The notes: generated by a model not told the origin, from the sequence alone. DNA of 53,903 nucleotides from Pseudomonadota bacterium (GCA_023388715.1 JAEWFT010000006.1:1-53903), one strand, 5' to 3'; shown: positions 7,690 to 17,049, counted from the first letter of the stretch. Made by a program: numbers and translations.

Positions 7690-8867
7690 TGGACTTCCTC
7701 AACCAGTGGCTGTGGCTGGTGATCTTCGTGCCGCTGGCCGCGCTCGCGGGCTGGGTGATCGGCCGCCGCGGCGGCGAGCAGCATAGCGACAACCAGGTCA
7801 GCAAGCTGTCCACCACCTATTTCCGTGGCCTGAACTACCTGCTCAACGAGCAGCCGGACAAGGCGATCGAGCTGTTCCTGCACATCGCGGAGCTGGACAA
7901 GGACACCTTCGAGACCCAGGTCGCACTGGGGCACCTGTTCCGCCGCCGCGGCGAGGTCGATCGGGCGATCCGGCTGCACCAGGCGCTCGCGCAGCGCACC
8001 GACCTCAGCGATGCGCAGAAGGTGCAGGCGTTGTCGGCGCTGGGCGAGGACTACATGCGTTCGGGCTTGCTGGACCGTGCGGAAACCGTGTTCACCGACC
8101 TGGCCCAGCTGGACCAGCGCGCGCCGCAGGCGCTGCGGCACCTGATCGGCATCTACCAGGCCGAGCGCGACTGGCCGAAGGCGATCGAGAACGCGCTGCG
8201 CTTCGAGGCGGTCACCGGCGAGCCGATGGGCAAGCTGGTGGCCCAGTTCGAATGCGAACTGGCGGATCGCCATCGCGCCGATGGCGAGCTGGAGGCCGCC
8301 CGCGCGGCGATCCGGCGCGCCTACGCGGCCGACTCCAGCGCGGTGCGCGCGGGCATCGTCGAGGGCAGGATCGAATCCGAGGCAGGCAACGCGCTGGGCG
8401 CGATCCGCGCCTACGAGCGCGCGGCCCGGCATGACCCCGACTACCTTCCGATGATCCTGCCCCCGCTGCTGGAGCTGTACGGCCGGGTGGGCGAGCGCAC
8501 CGGCGCGCGCGCCTTCCTCAGCGAGATGTGCGAGCACTACCGCGGCATCGCGCCGGTGCTGGCGCTGACCCGGATGGTCGAGGCGGAGGACGGCGTCGGT
8601 GCGGCGCGGCACTACCTGGCCGAGCAGCTCAAGGACCGGCCATCGGTCCGCGGCGAGGCGGCGCTGATCGACCTCACGCTGGCCGAAGGCGCGGATGCGG
8701 CGGCGACCCTGCACGATCTCAAGCACATCACGGACCAGCTGCTGGTGCGCAATCCCAGTTACCGCTGCAACCGCTGCGGCTTCGGTGCGCGCAGCCACCA
8801 CTGGCAATGCCCGAGCTGCAAGGAGTGGGGTTCGGTGAAGCCGCTGCTGAACTATGCCGTGGTCTGA
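7686..8867 (+). CDS. lapB: lipopolysaccharide assembly protein LapB (YciM)
   Basis: A 393-residue inner-membrane-anchored protein: an N-terminal helix (FLNQWLWLVIFVPLAALAGW), nine or so TPR-like repeats, and a C-terminal rubredoxin-type metal site with C361, C364, C375 and C378 (CNRC...CPSC). LapB recruits FtsH to degrade LpxC and so limits lipid A synthesis. The full set of metal cysteines is present. It overlaps lapA upstream, and the glycosyltransferase gene starts 14 bases before its stop, so all three are probably one transcript. Confidence 0.95.
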   Translation: MMDFLNQWLWLVIFVPLAALAGWVIGRRGGEQHSDNQVSKLSTTYFRGLNYLLNEQPDKAIELFLHIAELDKDTFETQVALGHLFRRRGEVDRAIRLHQALAQRTDLSDAQKVQALSALGEDYMRSGLLDRAETVFTDLAQLDQRAPQALRHLIGIYQAERDWPKAIENALRFEAVTGEPMGKLVAQFECELADRHRADGELEAARAAIRRAYAADSSAVRAGIVEGRIESEAGNALGAIRAYERAARHDPDYLPMILPPLLELYGRVGERTGARAFLSEMCEHYRGIAPVLALTRMVEAEDGVGAARHYLAEQLKDRPSVRGEAALIDLTLAEGADAAATLHDLKHITDQLLVRNPSYRCNRCGFGARSHHWQCPSCKEWGSVKPLLNYAVV

Positions 8868-9852
8868 GCCAGCGACGCTCGCCCTGATCGCAGTACTGGC
8901 GCTGGCGGCGTCCGCCGCGGGCACCGCGTGGGCGCGCCGCTACGGACTGCGCGGCGGCCTCATCGATGCGCCCGGCGAACGCCGCAGCCATGCCGTCCCC
9001 ACGCCCCGCGGCGGCGGGATCGGCATCGCCGTCGTGGGACTCGCCTGCCTGATCTCGCTCGGTGCGGTCGTCGACCGTGGCTGGTGGTGGGTGGCGGCGG
9101 GGTTGCTGCTGGTGGTCGGGGCGGGCTGGTGGGACGACCACCGGCCGGCTTCGCCGTTGCTGCGATTGGTCCTGCATGCGCTGGCCGCCGGAGCGCTTGC
9201 GACCGCACTGGTCGGATGGAACGCGCCGCCGCTGCAGGCCGCCGCCGGGTTCCTGCTGGTGGTGGGCCTGGTCAACGTCTGGAATTTCATGGACGGCATC
9301 AACGGCCTGGCCGCGAGCCAGGGCGCGCTGTGCGCGCTCGGGCTGGGCCTGCTTTCAGATGGGTCCGCACAGATGCTGGCGGCCGCGACGGTGGCCGCGT
9401 GCCTAGGATTCCTGCCGTTCAACGTGCCGCGCGCCCGGGTCTTCCTGGGCGACGTGGGTAGCGGCGCGATCGGCTACCTCGTGGCGGTGCTGGTGGCCCG
9501 CGCCGTGCTCGACCGGCCGGCGAGCGCGTGGGGATTGCTGTTGTTGCCGGCGTCCGCCTTCCTGGTGGACGCCGCGATGACCCTGGGGTGGCGGGCGCTG
9601 CGGCGCGAACGCTGGTGGACGCCACACGTCCAGCATCTTTACCAGCGTGCCAGCCGTCGATACGGGCATGTGCGGGTCACCCTGGCCTACGCGGTCTGGA
9701 CGATTGCCGTGATAGCCGTCATGCTTGCGGCCATTGGACTGCCGCCGACCGGGGCTTGGGTCGTGGGGCTGTCCACGTGGATGCTACCGGTGGTCGCATG
9801 GGGCCGGCTGCATCGGCGATGGAGCGGGGCTAGGGAAGGATTCGGCGGATGA
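8854..9852 (+). CDS. WecA/MraY-like polyprenyl-phosphate sugar-1-phosphate transferase
   Basis: A 332-residue multi-helix integral membrane enzyme of glycosyltransferase family 4. Visible motifs are the cytoplasmic WWDDHRPASP, the catalytic NVWNFMDGINGLA, FLGDVGSGAIGY, and the HxH-type loop TPHVQHLYQRASRRYG. These enzymes load a sugar phosphate onto undecaprenyl phosphate to start O-antigen or capsule units. Closest in layout to WecA/WbpL. The acceptor and sugar are not decidable. It overlaps lapB upstream and the epimerase/dehydratase gene downstream (four bases). Confidence 0.9.
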   Translation: MPWSEPATLALIAVLALAASAAGTAWARRYGLRGGLIDAPGERRSHAVPTPRGGGIGIAVVGLACLISLGAVVDRGWWWVAAGLLLVVGAGWWDDHRPASPLLRLVLHALAAGALATALVGWNAPPLQAAAGFLLVVGLVNVWNFMDGINGLAASQGALCALGLGLLSDGSAQMLAAATVAACLGFLPFNVPRARVFLGDVGSGAIGYLVAVLVARAVLDRPASAWGLLLLPASAFLVDAAMTLGWRALRRERWWTPHVQHLYQRASRRYGHVRVTLAYAVWTIAVIAVMLAAIGLPPTGAWVVGLSTWMLPVVAWGRLHRRWSGAREGFGG

Positions 9853-11753
9853 CAGCATTGAAGGACCAGCTGCGCTACCAGCTGCCTCGCATGGCGGTCA
9901 TCCTTCACGACCTCGTGATGGTCTGGGTGTGCTGGCAGGGCCTGCATTACCTGCGCTATTCGCTCCAGCCCTCGCCACTACCACTGGAACCGTTTTCCAC
10001 CACCGTGCTGATCGTGCTGGTGGCGCAGGGCCTCGTGTCGTGGCGCGTGGGCCTGTACCGCGGGCTGTGGCGATTTGCGTCGATGCCCGACCTGCTCAAC
10101 ATCTTCAAGGCCAGCGTGCTCGGCCTACTGGCGCTGGTGGTCGGCCTGTTCTTCTACAGCCGGCTGGACCTGGTGTCGCGACTGGCGCTGTTGCTGTACC
10201 CATTCGTGCTGACGATCCTGCTGGGCGCGCCGCGCCTCATCTTCCGGGCGTGGAAGGATCACCGCCTGCTGCAGGCCAGCGACGGCGCCGAGCGCGTGCT
10301 GGTGCTGGGCGCCGGCCAGGCAGGGGAAGCACTGGTGCGCGACCTGCGTCGCCTTGGCCAGTACGATCCGATCGGCTTCCTGGATGATGCCGTCGCCTTG
10401 CGCGGCTCGCGCCTGCAGGGGCTGCCGGTGCTGGGGCGCACGTCGGATGTCGCCCGCATCGCCCGCGAAACCGCGGCCCAGCTGCTGGTCATCGCCATGC
10501 CGTCCGCGGATGCGGTATCGATGCGGCGGGTGATCGGGCATTGCGAGGAAAGCGGCGTGCCTTTCCGTACCGTTCCCAGGCTGGCCGACGTGCTGGAAGG
10601 GCGTTCCCTTCCGGGCCAGCTCAAGGAAGTGGCGATCGAGGACCTGCTGGGGCGGCTGCCGCACACGCCCGACTGGAAGGCGATCCGTGGCTGGCTGGGC
10701 GCGCGCACGGTGCTGGTCACGGGCGCCGGCGGTTCGATCGGATCCGAGCTTTGCCGCCAGTGTGCGCGCCATGGCGCCCGGCGCGTGGTACTGGTGGAGG
10801 TCGACGAGCTGGCACTGCTCACGGTGGAAGCGGAGTTGCGCCGCGACTTCCCGGGCATCGAGTGCATCCCGGTGCTGGGCGACTGCGGCGATCCGGCGGT
10901 GATCGCCCACGCAATCGCGCTGGGTGAGCCCGATGCCGTCTTCCACGCCGCGGCCTACAAGCAGGTGCCGCTGCTGCAGGGCCAGCTGCGCGAGGCCGTG
11001 CGCAACAACGTATTGGCCACCGACGTGGTGGCGCGCGCCTGCCAGCAGGCACGGGTCGCGACCTTCGTGCTGATCTCGACCGACAAGGCCGTGGATCCGG
11101 TCAATGTGCTGGGCGCGACCAAGCGCTTCGCGGAAATGGTGTGCCAGTCGCTGGTGGATCCGCGCTCGACCCGGATGGTCACCGTGCGCTTTGGCAACGT
11201 GCTGGATTCGGCCGGCAGCGTGGTGCCATTGTTCCGCGAACAGATCCGCCGCGGCGGCCCGGTCACCGTCACCGATCCGGACGTGACCCGCTATTTCATG
11301 ACCATCCCGGAGGCCTGCCAGCTGATCCTGCAGGCCTCGTCGATCGGTGCGCAGCAGGCGGTCTATACGCTCGACATGGGCGAACCGGTGTCGATCCGGA
11401 TGCTGGCCGAGCAAATGATCAAGCTGGCCGGGAAGCACCCCGGGCGCGACATCCTGATTGAATACACCGGACTGCGCGCTGGCGAGCGCCTGCACGAGAT
11501 GCTGTTCCACGCCGACGAGCGCTACGTCGCCACCGTCTATCCCACCATCCTGCAGGCTCCGCCGCGCGACGTGCTGGCCGATGCCGTGGCAGCCTCGCTG
11601 CGCGAGCTGCGCGAAGGCGTGCAGGCGTATGACCTGGCTGCGCTGGCGCAGGCGCTGCGCCATGCCGTACCCGAGTTCCGCCCCACCGACGACACCGACG
11701 TCAAGCGTGATGCCACCATCGTCGCGTTCCCGGGCCGTCGGGCGCAGCACTGA
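9849..11753 (+). CDS. large membrane-bound sugar-nucleotide epimerase/dehydratase (WbpM/CapD/FlaA1 family)
   Basis: A 634-residue protein with four N-terminal membrane helices, a CoA-binding-like Rossmann domain (VLVLGAGQAGEAL near residue 155) and a C-terminal short-chain-dehydrogenase domain with VTGAGGSIGSE near residue 290. This family makes UDP-4-keto-6-deoxy sugars for O-antigen or exopolysaccharide. The active-site block is STDK (410-413) followed by L421 and K425; in WbpM the equivalent of L421 is the catalytic Met of a Ser-Met-Lys triad. It sits between the initiating transferase and galU in a polysaccharide operon. Confidence 0.92.
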   Translation: MTALKDQLRYQLPRMAVILHDLVMVWVCWQGLHYLRYSLQPSPLPLEPFSTTVLIVLVAQGLVSWRVGLYRGLWRFASMPDLLNIFKASVLGLLALVVGLFFYSRLDLVSRLALLLYPFVLTILLGAPRLIFRAWKDHRLLQASDGAERVLVLGAGQAGEALVRDLRRLGQYDPIGFLDDAVALRGSRLQGLPVLGRTSDVARIARETAAQLLVIAMPSADAVSMRRVIGHCEESGVPFRTVPRLADVLEGRSLPGQLKEVAIEDLLGRLPHTPDWKAIRGWLGARTVLVTGAGGSIGSELCRQCARHGARRVVLVEVDELALLTVEAELRRDFPGIECIPVLGDCGDPAVIAHAIALGEPDAVFHAAAYKQVPLLQGQLREAVRNNVLATDVVARACQQARVATFVLISTDKAVDPVNVLGATKRFAEMVCQSLVDPRSTRMVTVRFGNVLDSAGSVVPLFREQIRRGGPVTVTDPDVTRYFMTIPEACQLILQASSIGAQQAVYTLDMGEPVSIRMLAEQMIKLAGKHPGRDILIEYTGLRAGERLHEMLFHADERYVATVYPTILQAPPRDVLADAVAASLRELREGVQAYDLAALAQALRHAVPEFRPTDDTDVKRDATIVAFPGRRAQH

Positions 11754-11777
11754 CTTCCACCCCCTCGTGATCCCCTG

Positions 11778-12689
11778 ATGACCGAAACCAGCAAGGGCCG
11801 TATCCGCACGGCCGTGTTCCCCGTCGCCGGCCTTGGCACGCGCTTCCTGCCGGCCACCAAGACGGTGCCCAAGGAGATGCTGCCGATCGTTGACCGACCG
11901 CTGATCCAGTACGCCGTCGACGAGGCGATCGAGGCCGGCTGCGACACCCTGGTGTTCGTGACCAACCGCTACAAGCACGCAGTCGCCGATTACTTCGACA
12001 AGGCCTACGAACTCGAGCAGAAGCTCGAGCGCAGCGGCAAGCACGAGCAGTTGTCGCTGATCCGCAACGTGCTGCCGCCGCATGTGCGGGCGGTGTTCGT
12101 CACCCAGGCCGAGGCGCTTGGGCTGGGCCATGCGGTGCTGTGCGCAAAGCCGATCATCGGGGATGCCCCGTTCGCGGTGCTGTTGCCCGACGACCTGATC
12201 TGGAATCCCCGCGGTGGCGGTGCGCTCAAGCAGATGGCCGACCTGGCCCAGGCGCAGGGAACAAGCGTGATCGCCGTGCAGGACGTGCCGCGCGAGCAGA
12301 CCGGGAGCTACGGCATCGTCGATGCGCCGGCGTTCGAGGGCAGGGCGGGGCGGATCCAGGCCATCGTCGAGAAGCCGAAGCCGGAGGTCGCGCCCAGCAC
12401 GCTGGCGGTCGTGGGGCGCTACGTGCTGGACGGCAGCATCTTCCGCCACCTGGAGGACACCCAGCCCGGCGCCGGTGGCGAGATCCAGCTGACCGATGCC
12501 ATTGCCGCGCTGCTGCGGGAACAGCCGGTGCAGGCGTACCGGTTCCAGGGCACGCGCTTTGATTGCGGCACCCACATCGGTCTCATCGAAGCCACCATCC
12601 GCTACGCGCTGGACCACGAGAAGCTGAGCGATTCCACCCGCACGCTGATGAAGAACGCGCTGCTGGAAATGGGCGTGGTCGAAAGCTGA
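11778..12689 (+). CDS. galU: UTP--glucose-1-phosphate uridylyltransferase
   Basis: A 303-residue nucleotidyltransferase that makes UDP-glucose from UTP and glucose-1-phosphate in the cytosol. Near the N-terminus it has VFPVAGLGTRFLPATKTVPKEM, the nucleotide-binding signature, followed by LPIVDRPLIQYAVDEA; VEKPKPE appears in the middle. UDP-glucose feeds lipopolysaccharide and exopolysaccharide synthesis, in line with the two upstream genes. The ATG lies 24 bases after the previous stop. Confidence 0.96.
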   Translation: MTETSKGRIRTAVFPVAGLGTRFLPATKTVPKEMLPIVDRPLIQYAVDEAIEAGCDTLVFVTNRYKHAVADYFDKAYELEQKLERSGKHEQLSLIRNVLPPHVRAVFVTQAEALGLGHAVLCAKPIIGDAPFAVLLPDDLIWNPRGGGALKQMADLAQAQGTSVIAVQDVPREQTGSYGIVDAPAFEGRAGRIQAIVEKPKPEVAPSTLAVVGRYVLDGSIFRHLEDTQPGAGGEIQLTDAIAALLREQPVQAYRFQGTRFDCGTHIGLIEATIRYALDHEKLSDSTRTLMKNALLEMGVVES

Positions 12690-12712
12690 TCGCCGCGGAT
12701 CCACCCATGAAA

Positions 12713-12733
12713 ACGGCGCCGCGAGGGCGCCGT
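12713..12733. terminator. bidirectional terminator between galU and fadA
   Basis: Perfect 8-bp stem (ACGGCGCC / GGCGCCGT, five-base loop). It is flanked by AAA on the left and CTTCTTGTT on the right, and lies between the convergent ends of galU and the thiolase gene. Confidence 0.75.
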
Positions 12734-12756
12734 CTTCTTGTTCCATCTGCTGCGCT

Positions 12757-13962
12757 TCAGAGCGATTCGAAGATCCCCGCCGCGCCCATGCCGGTGCCGA
12801 TGCACATGGTCACCATGCCGTACTTCTGCTTGCGGCGGCGCAGGCCGTGCACAATGGTCGCGGTGCGGACCGCCCCGGTGGCGCCGAGCGGATGGCCCAG
12901 CGCGATCGCGCCTCCCAGCGGGTTGACCTTGGACGGGTCCAGCTCCGAATCCTTGATCACCGCCAGCGCCTGCGCGGCGAAGGCCTCGTTGAGCTCGATC
13001 CAGTCCAGCTGGTCCTTGGTGAGGCCGGCCTGCTTGAGCGCCTTCGGGATCGCCGCGATCGGGCCGATGCCCATCACCTCCGGGCGCACACCCGCCACGC
13101 TGAAGCTCACGAAGCGGGCCAGCGGGGTCAGCCCGTAGTCCTTGATCGCCTGCTCCGAGGCCAGCAGCACCGCGCCGGCGCCGTCGCTCATCTGCGAGGA
13201 GTTGCCGGCGGTGACGCTGCCGCCGAACTGGCCGTTGCGGAACACCGGGCGCAGCTTGGCCAGGCCCTCGAGGGTGGTGTCGGGGCGCGGGCCTTCGTCG
13301 GTATCGACCAGCCGCTTGTGCAGCTGGATGGTGTTGCCGGACAGGTCCGGCACGCGGGAGACGATCTCGTAGGCGCTGATCTCGTCGCGGAACTCGCCGG
13401 CGGCGATCGCGGCCAGCGCCTTGGTGTGCGAGGCCAGCGCGAACTCGTCCTGCTGCTCGCGGCTGACCTTCCACTCCTCGGCCACCTTCTCGGCAGTGAT
13501 CCCCATGCCGTAGGCGATGGCGACGTGGTCGTCGTGGAACACCGCCGGCGAGAGCGCGACCTTGTTGCCCATCATCGGCACCATTGACATCGACTCGGTG
13601 CCGCCGGCCAGCATCAGGTCGGCGTGGCCCATGCGGATCTGGTCGGCGGCCAGCGCCACCGACTGCAGCCCGGAGGAGCAGAACCGGTTGACCGTCTGCG
13701 CGGCCACGGTGTCGGGCAGCCCCGCCAGCAGCACGCCGATCCTGGCCACGTTCATGCCTTGCTCGCCCTCGGGCATCGCGCAGCCGATGATCGCGTCCTC
13801 GATGCGGTCGACGTCGATGCCCGGTGCCTGCGCCACCACCGACCGCAGCACGTAGGCCAGCATGTCGTCGGGACGGGTGTTGCGGAACATGCCCTTGGGC
13901 GCCTTGCCCACCGGCGTGCGGGTGGCGGCGACGATATAGGCGTCTTGCAGTTGCTTGCTCAT
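12757..13962 (-). CDS. fadA: acetyl-CoA C-acyltransferase (3-ketoacyl-CoA thiolase)
   Basis: A 401-residue thiolase that cleaves 3-ketoacyl-CoA with CoA in the last step of beta-oxidation. The acyl-accepting cysteine is C95 (VNRFCSSGLQS). The second half carries IALGHPLGATGAVR and, at the end, CIGTGMGAAGIF with the proton-relay cysteine. The frame is open upstream, but the ATG at 13962 gives the family N-terminus and has AGAGGA just upstream. It follows fadN by 20 bases in the psrA-fadN-fadA operon. Confidence 0.94.
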   Translation of the reverse strand: MSKQLQDAYIVAATRTPVGKAPKGMFRNTRPDDMLAYVLRSVVAQAPGIDVDRIEDAIIGCAMPEGEQGMNVARIGVLLAGLPDTVAAQTVNRFCSSGLQSVALAADQIRMGHADLMLAGGTESMSMVPMMGNKVALSPAVFHDDHVAIAYGMGITAEKVAEEWKVSREQQDEFALASHTKALAAIAAGEFRDEISAYEIVSRVPDLSGNTIQLHKRLVDTDEGPRPDTTLEGLAKLRPVFRNGQFGGSVTAGNSSQMSDGAGAVLLASEQAIKDYGLTPLARFVSFSVAGVRPEVMGIGPIAAIPKALKQAGLTKDQLDWIELNEAFAAQALAVIKDSELDPSKVNPLGGAIALGHPLGATGAVRTATIVHGLRRRKQKYGMVTMCIGTGMGAAGIFESL

Positions 13963-13982
13963 GGTGTGTCCTCTGTCGTCGC

Positions 13983-16355
13983 TCAGTTGCGAAGCGGCTT
14001 GCCGGTCTTCAGCATGTGCGCGATGCGCGCCTGGGTCTTGTCCTGTTGCGCCAGTTCCACGAAGTGCCGGCGCTCGAGCTTGAGCAGCCAGTCCTCGTCG
14101 ACGATGCTGCCGCGCTCGACCTCGCCGCCGCACAGCACGGTGGCGATGCGGGTGGCGATCTCGTCGTCGTACCCGCTGATGAAGCGGCCCTCCAGCATGT
14201 TCACCAGCAGCATGCGGAAGGTGGCGATGCCGACCTCGCCCGCGACCTGGATCCTGCGCGCCGGAAGCGGCGGCCGGTAGCCCGAATCGGCCAGCGCCGC
14301 CGCCTCGCGGCGGGCGACGTGCAGCAGTTCGTGTGCGTTGAACACCACCTTGTCGGTGGCGCGCAGCAGGCCGAGCTCCTGCGCGTTCACCGCCGAGGTC
14401 GAGACCTTGGCCATTGCCACCGTCTCGAACACCTTCTTCAGTTCGGCGAACACGTCGCCGCCCGGGCCCGCGGCCTGCGAGGCGCGCACCGCCAGCTCCT
14501 TCAGTCCGCCACCCGCCGGCAGCAGGCCGACGCCCGCCTCGACCAGCCCGATGTAGCTCTCCAGGTGCGCCACGGTCCTGGCGCCATGCATCTGGAACTC
14601 GCAGCCGCCGCCCAGCGCCAGCCCGCGCACCGCCGACACCACCGGCACCAGCGCGTACTTGATCCGCTGGCTGGTGGCCTGGAAGTTCTCGACCATCGCC
14701 TCGAACCCGGCCAAGTTGCCGGACTGCAACGCTCCCAGTGCACCGGACAGATCCGCGCCGGCGGAGAACGGCTCCTTCGGCTGCCAGATCACCAAGCCCT
14801 TGAACCTGCGCTCAGCGATGCCGACCGCTTCCTGCAGCCCGTCCAGCACGGCATCGGACACCGTGTGCATCTTGGTCTTGAAGCTGGCCACGGCGATGTC
14901 ATCGCCATCGGTCCACACGCGCAGGCCGTCGTTCTCGAACACGGTCTCGCCAGGCGCGAAGCGCTCGCCCAGCAACGGATCCGGGAAGCGCTGGCGCTTG
15001 TAAACAGGCAACGACGAGCGCGGAAGCTTGGCGTCCTTGGCCGGGCTGTAGCTGCCTTCGGCGCCATGCACGCCGTCGCGGCCGTCGAACACCCAGTCGG
15101 GCAGGGCGGCATCGCTCATCGCCTTGCCGGCCACGATGTCATCGGCGATCCACTGCGCCACCTGCTTCCAGCCAGCGGCCTGCCATGTCTCGAACGGCCC
15201 CAGCGACCAGCCGTAACCCCAGCGGATCGCCAAGTCCACGTCGCGCGCGGTCTGCGCGATGTCCTTCAGGTGGTAGGCGCTGTAGTGGAACAAGTCGCGG
15301 AACAGCGCCCACAGGAACTGGGCCTGCGGGTGCTGGCTTTCGCGCAGCTTGCGGAACTTCTCCGCCGGATCCTTCGTCTTCAGGATCTCGACCACTTCCG
15401 GCGCGGCCACGCGGTCGGAGGGGCGGTAGTCCTGAGTTTCCAGATCGACCACCAGGATGTCCTTGCCGGCCTTGCGGAAGATGCCGGCCCCGGTCTTCTG
15501 CCCCAGCGCGCCTTTGCCGACCAGCGCGTCCAGCCACGCCGGCGACTTGAAGTACTTGTGCCACGGGTCGTCCGGCAGGGTGTCGGCCATGGTCTTGATG
15601 ACGTGGCCCATGGTGTCCAGCCCCACCACGTCGGAAGTGCGGTAGGTCGCCGACTTGGGCCGCCCGAGCAGCGGCCCGGTGAGGGCATCGACCTCGTCGA
15701 AGCCGAGGCCGAACTGCCGCGTGTGGTGGATGGTGGACAGGATCGAGAACACGCCGATGCGGTTGCCGATGAAGTTCGGGGTGTCCTTCGCGTACACCAC
15801 CCCCTTGCCAAGGGTGCTGGTGAGGAAGGTTTCCAGGCCCTCCAGCACCTCCGGCGCGGTGGAGCGGGCCGGGATCAACTCGGCCAGGTGCATGTAGCGC
15901 GGCGGGTTGAAGAAGTGGACGCCGCAGAACCGCGGTCGACGTTCTTCTGGGAGAACATCCGCCAACTTGTTGATTCCCAAGCCTGACGTATTGCTGGCCA
16001 GCACCGCATGCGCGGGCACGTAGGCCGCAATCCTGCGGTACAGTTCCTGCTTCCAGTCCATCCGCTCGGCGATCGCCTCGATCACCAGGTCGCATTCGCG
16101 CAGCAGCTCGATCCCGGTGTCGTAGTTCGCCGGCGTGATCGCCTCCGCCAGCGCCTTGCTGGCCAGCGGTGCCGGGCTCAGCTTGGCGAGGTTGGCGATG
16201 GCCTTGGCCGCGATGCCGTTGGGATCGCCGTCCTTGGCCGGCAGGTCGAACAGGACCGTGTCCACGCCCGCGTTGGTGAGGTGGGCGGCGATCTGCGCCC
16301 CCATGACGCCGGCGCCCAGGACCGCGGCGCGACGGACAAGCAGTTTCTGAGACAT
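13983..16355 (-). CDS. fadN: 3-hydroxyacyl-CoA dehydrogenase / enoyl-CoA hydratase, FadN-type
   Basis: A 790-residue two-function beta-oxidation enzyme. An NAD-binding dehydrogenase domain comes first (GAGVMG, residues 14-19; later VHFFNPPRYMHLAELIP and DTPNFIGNRIG). An enoyl-CoA hydratase/isomerase domain follows, with VVSAVRGLALGGGCEFQMH. This order is opposite to E. coli FadB and matches the ~790-residue FadN type known from Bacillus. It would form a complex or channel with the thiolase encoded next. AAGGGGA sits eight bases before the ATG. Confidence 0.92.
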   Translation of the reverse strand: MSQKLLVRRAAVLGAGVMGAQIAAHLTNAGVDTVLFDLPAKDGDPNGIAAKAIANLAKLSPAPLASKALAEAITPANYDTGIELLRECDLVIEAIAERMDWKQELYRRIAAYVPAHAVLASNTSGLGINKLADVLPEERRPRFCGVHFFNPPRYMHLAELIPARSTAPEVLEGLETFLTSTLGKGVVYAKDTPNFIGNRIGVFSILSTIHHTRQFGLGFDEVDALTGPLLGRPKSATYRTSDVVGLDTMGHVIKTMADTLPDDPWHKYFKSPAWLDALVGKGALGQKTGAGIFRKAGKDILVVDLETQDYRPSDRVAAPEVVEILKTKDPAEKFRKLRESQHPQAQFLWALFRDLFHYSAYHLKDIAQTARDVDLAIRWGYGWSLGPFETWQAAGWKQVAQWIADDIVAGKAMSDAALPDWVFDGRDGVHGAEGSYSPAKDAKLPRSSLPVYKRQRFPDPLLGERFAPGETVFENDGLRVWTDGDDIAVASFKTKMHTVSDAVLDGLQEAVGIAERRFKGLVIWQPKEPFSAGADLSGALGALQSGNLAGFEAMVENFQATSQRIKYALVPVVSAVRGLALGGGCEFQMHGARTVAHLESYIGLVEAGVGLLPAGGGLKELAVRASQAAGPGGDVFAELKKVFETVAMAKVSTSAVNAQELGLLRATDKVVFNAHELLHVARREAAALADSGYRPPLPARRIQVAGEVGIATFRMLLVNMLEGRFISGYDDEIATRIATVLCGGEVERGSIVDEDWLLKLERRHFVELAQQDKTQARIAHMLKTGKPLRN

Positions 16356-16387
16356 CGTTCGTATCCCCTTGGAAACGTTGGAATCGA

Positions 16388-17014
16388 TCAGGGCGCGTCG
16401 GCGTTGAAGCCGGCCGCGGCGAAGCGGATGAGGGCGCGCGCGGCGCGCTGGCGATGAGAGGCCTCGGTAACGCCAGACGGACGCCGGATCAGGCCGAAAT
16501 CCGCCATCGCGTAGGTCAGCGCGCCGGACAGGAAGTCCAGCCGCCAGTACAGCTCCTCCTTGCTCAGCCGCGGCACGCAGCCCGCGATCGCCTTGGCGAA
16601 TTCACGCAGCACGTGGCCGTACTGGTCGGACAGGAACTTGCGCAGGCTGTCGTTGCTCTCGGCGTACGCGCGCGCGATCACCCGGATGAAGGCGCCGCCG
16701 CCGTGGCGGTCCTGCGCCATCGCCAGCGCCGGCTCGACGAAGGCGGCAAGGATCGGCTCCAGCCCGCAGGCACCATCGGAAGTCGCCTTGCGCAAGGCGT
16801 CGAGGCGCTGCGTGCTCATTTCGTCCATGCGCCGGCGGAACACCTCGTTCACGAGGTTGTCCTTGCTGCCGAAGTGGTAATTGACCGCCGCGATGTTGAC
16901 GTCGGCGCGACTGGTGACCTGACGTAGCGAGGTGGCCGCGAAGCCCTGCTGCGCGAACAGCTCCTCGGCCGCGTGCAGGATCCGGTCCTTGGTCGAGAAA
17001 TGCTGGAGGCTCAC
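16388..17014 (-). CDS. psrA: TetR-family fatty-acid-responsive regulator, PsrA-like
   Basis: A TetR-type repressor of about 208 residues. The N-terminal helix-turn-helix reads DRILHAAEELFAQQGFAATSLRQ followed by NIAAVNYHFGSKDNLV, very like Pseudomonas PsrA, which binds long-chain acyl-CoA or fatty acid and represses fad genes. I chose the GTG at 17014 because GGGAGA lies just before it. An ATG at 17029 has no ribosome site and lies against the operator palindrome; the frame stays open to 17080. It heads the operon with fadN 32 bases downstream. Confidence 0.88.
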   Translation of the reverse strand: MSLQHFSTKDRILHAAEELFAQQGFAATSLRQVTSRADVNIAAVNYHFGSKDNLVNEVFRRRMDEMSTQRLDALRKATSDGACGLEPILAAFVEPALAMAQDRHGGGAFIRVIARAYAESNDSLRKFLSDQYGHVLREFAKAIAGCVPRLSKEELYWRLDFLSGALTYAMADFGLIRRPSGVTEASHRQRAARALIRFAAAGFNADAP

Positions 17015-17029
17015 GCCGTCTCCCGTCAT

Positions 17030-17049
17030 GATCAAACGCTTGTTTGATC
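17030..17049 (-). promoter_or_regulatory. PsrA-type operator overlapping the psrA promoter
   Basis: Perfect inverted repeat GATCAAAC - GCTT - GTTTGATC. Its core CAAAC-N4-GTTTG fits the published PsrA motif (G/C)AAAC-N2-4-GTTT(G/C). A TAGGAT -10-like hexamer lies on the minus strand at 17052-17047, so the palindrome covers the -10 edge and the likely transcription start. It should autoregulate psrA and control fadN-fadA. Confidence 0.8.

Noticed and set aside
10125..12746. 873-codon minus-strand open frame over the polysaccharide genes
   Set aside because: Antisense shadow of the epimerase/dehydratase and galU, both with clear motifs.
16371..16382. Second PsrA site upstream of fadN (GGAAACGTTGG)
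   Set aside because: No spacer between half-sites and poor right half; the operon is already controlled from the psrA operator.
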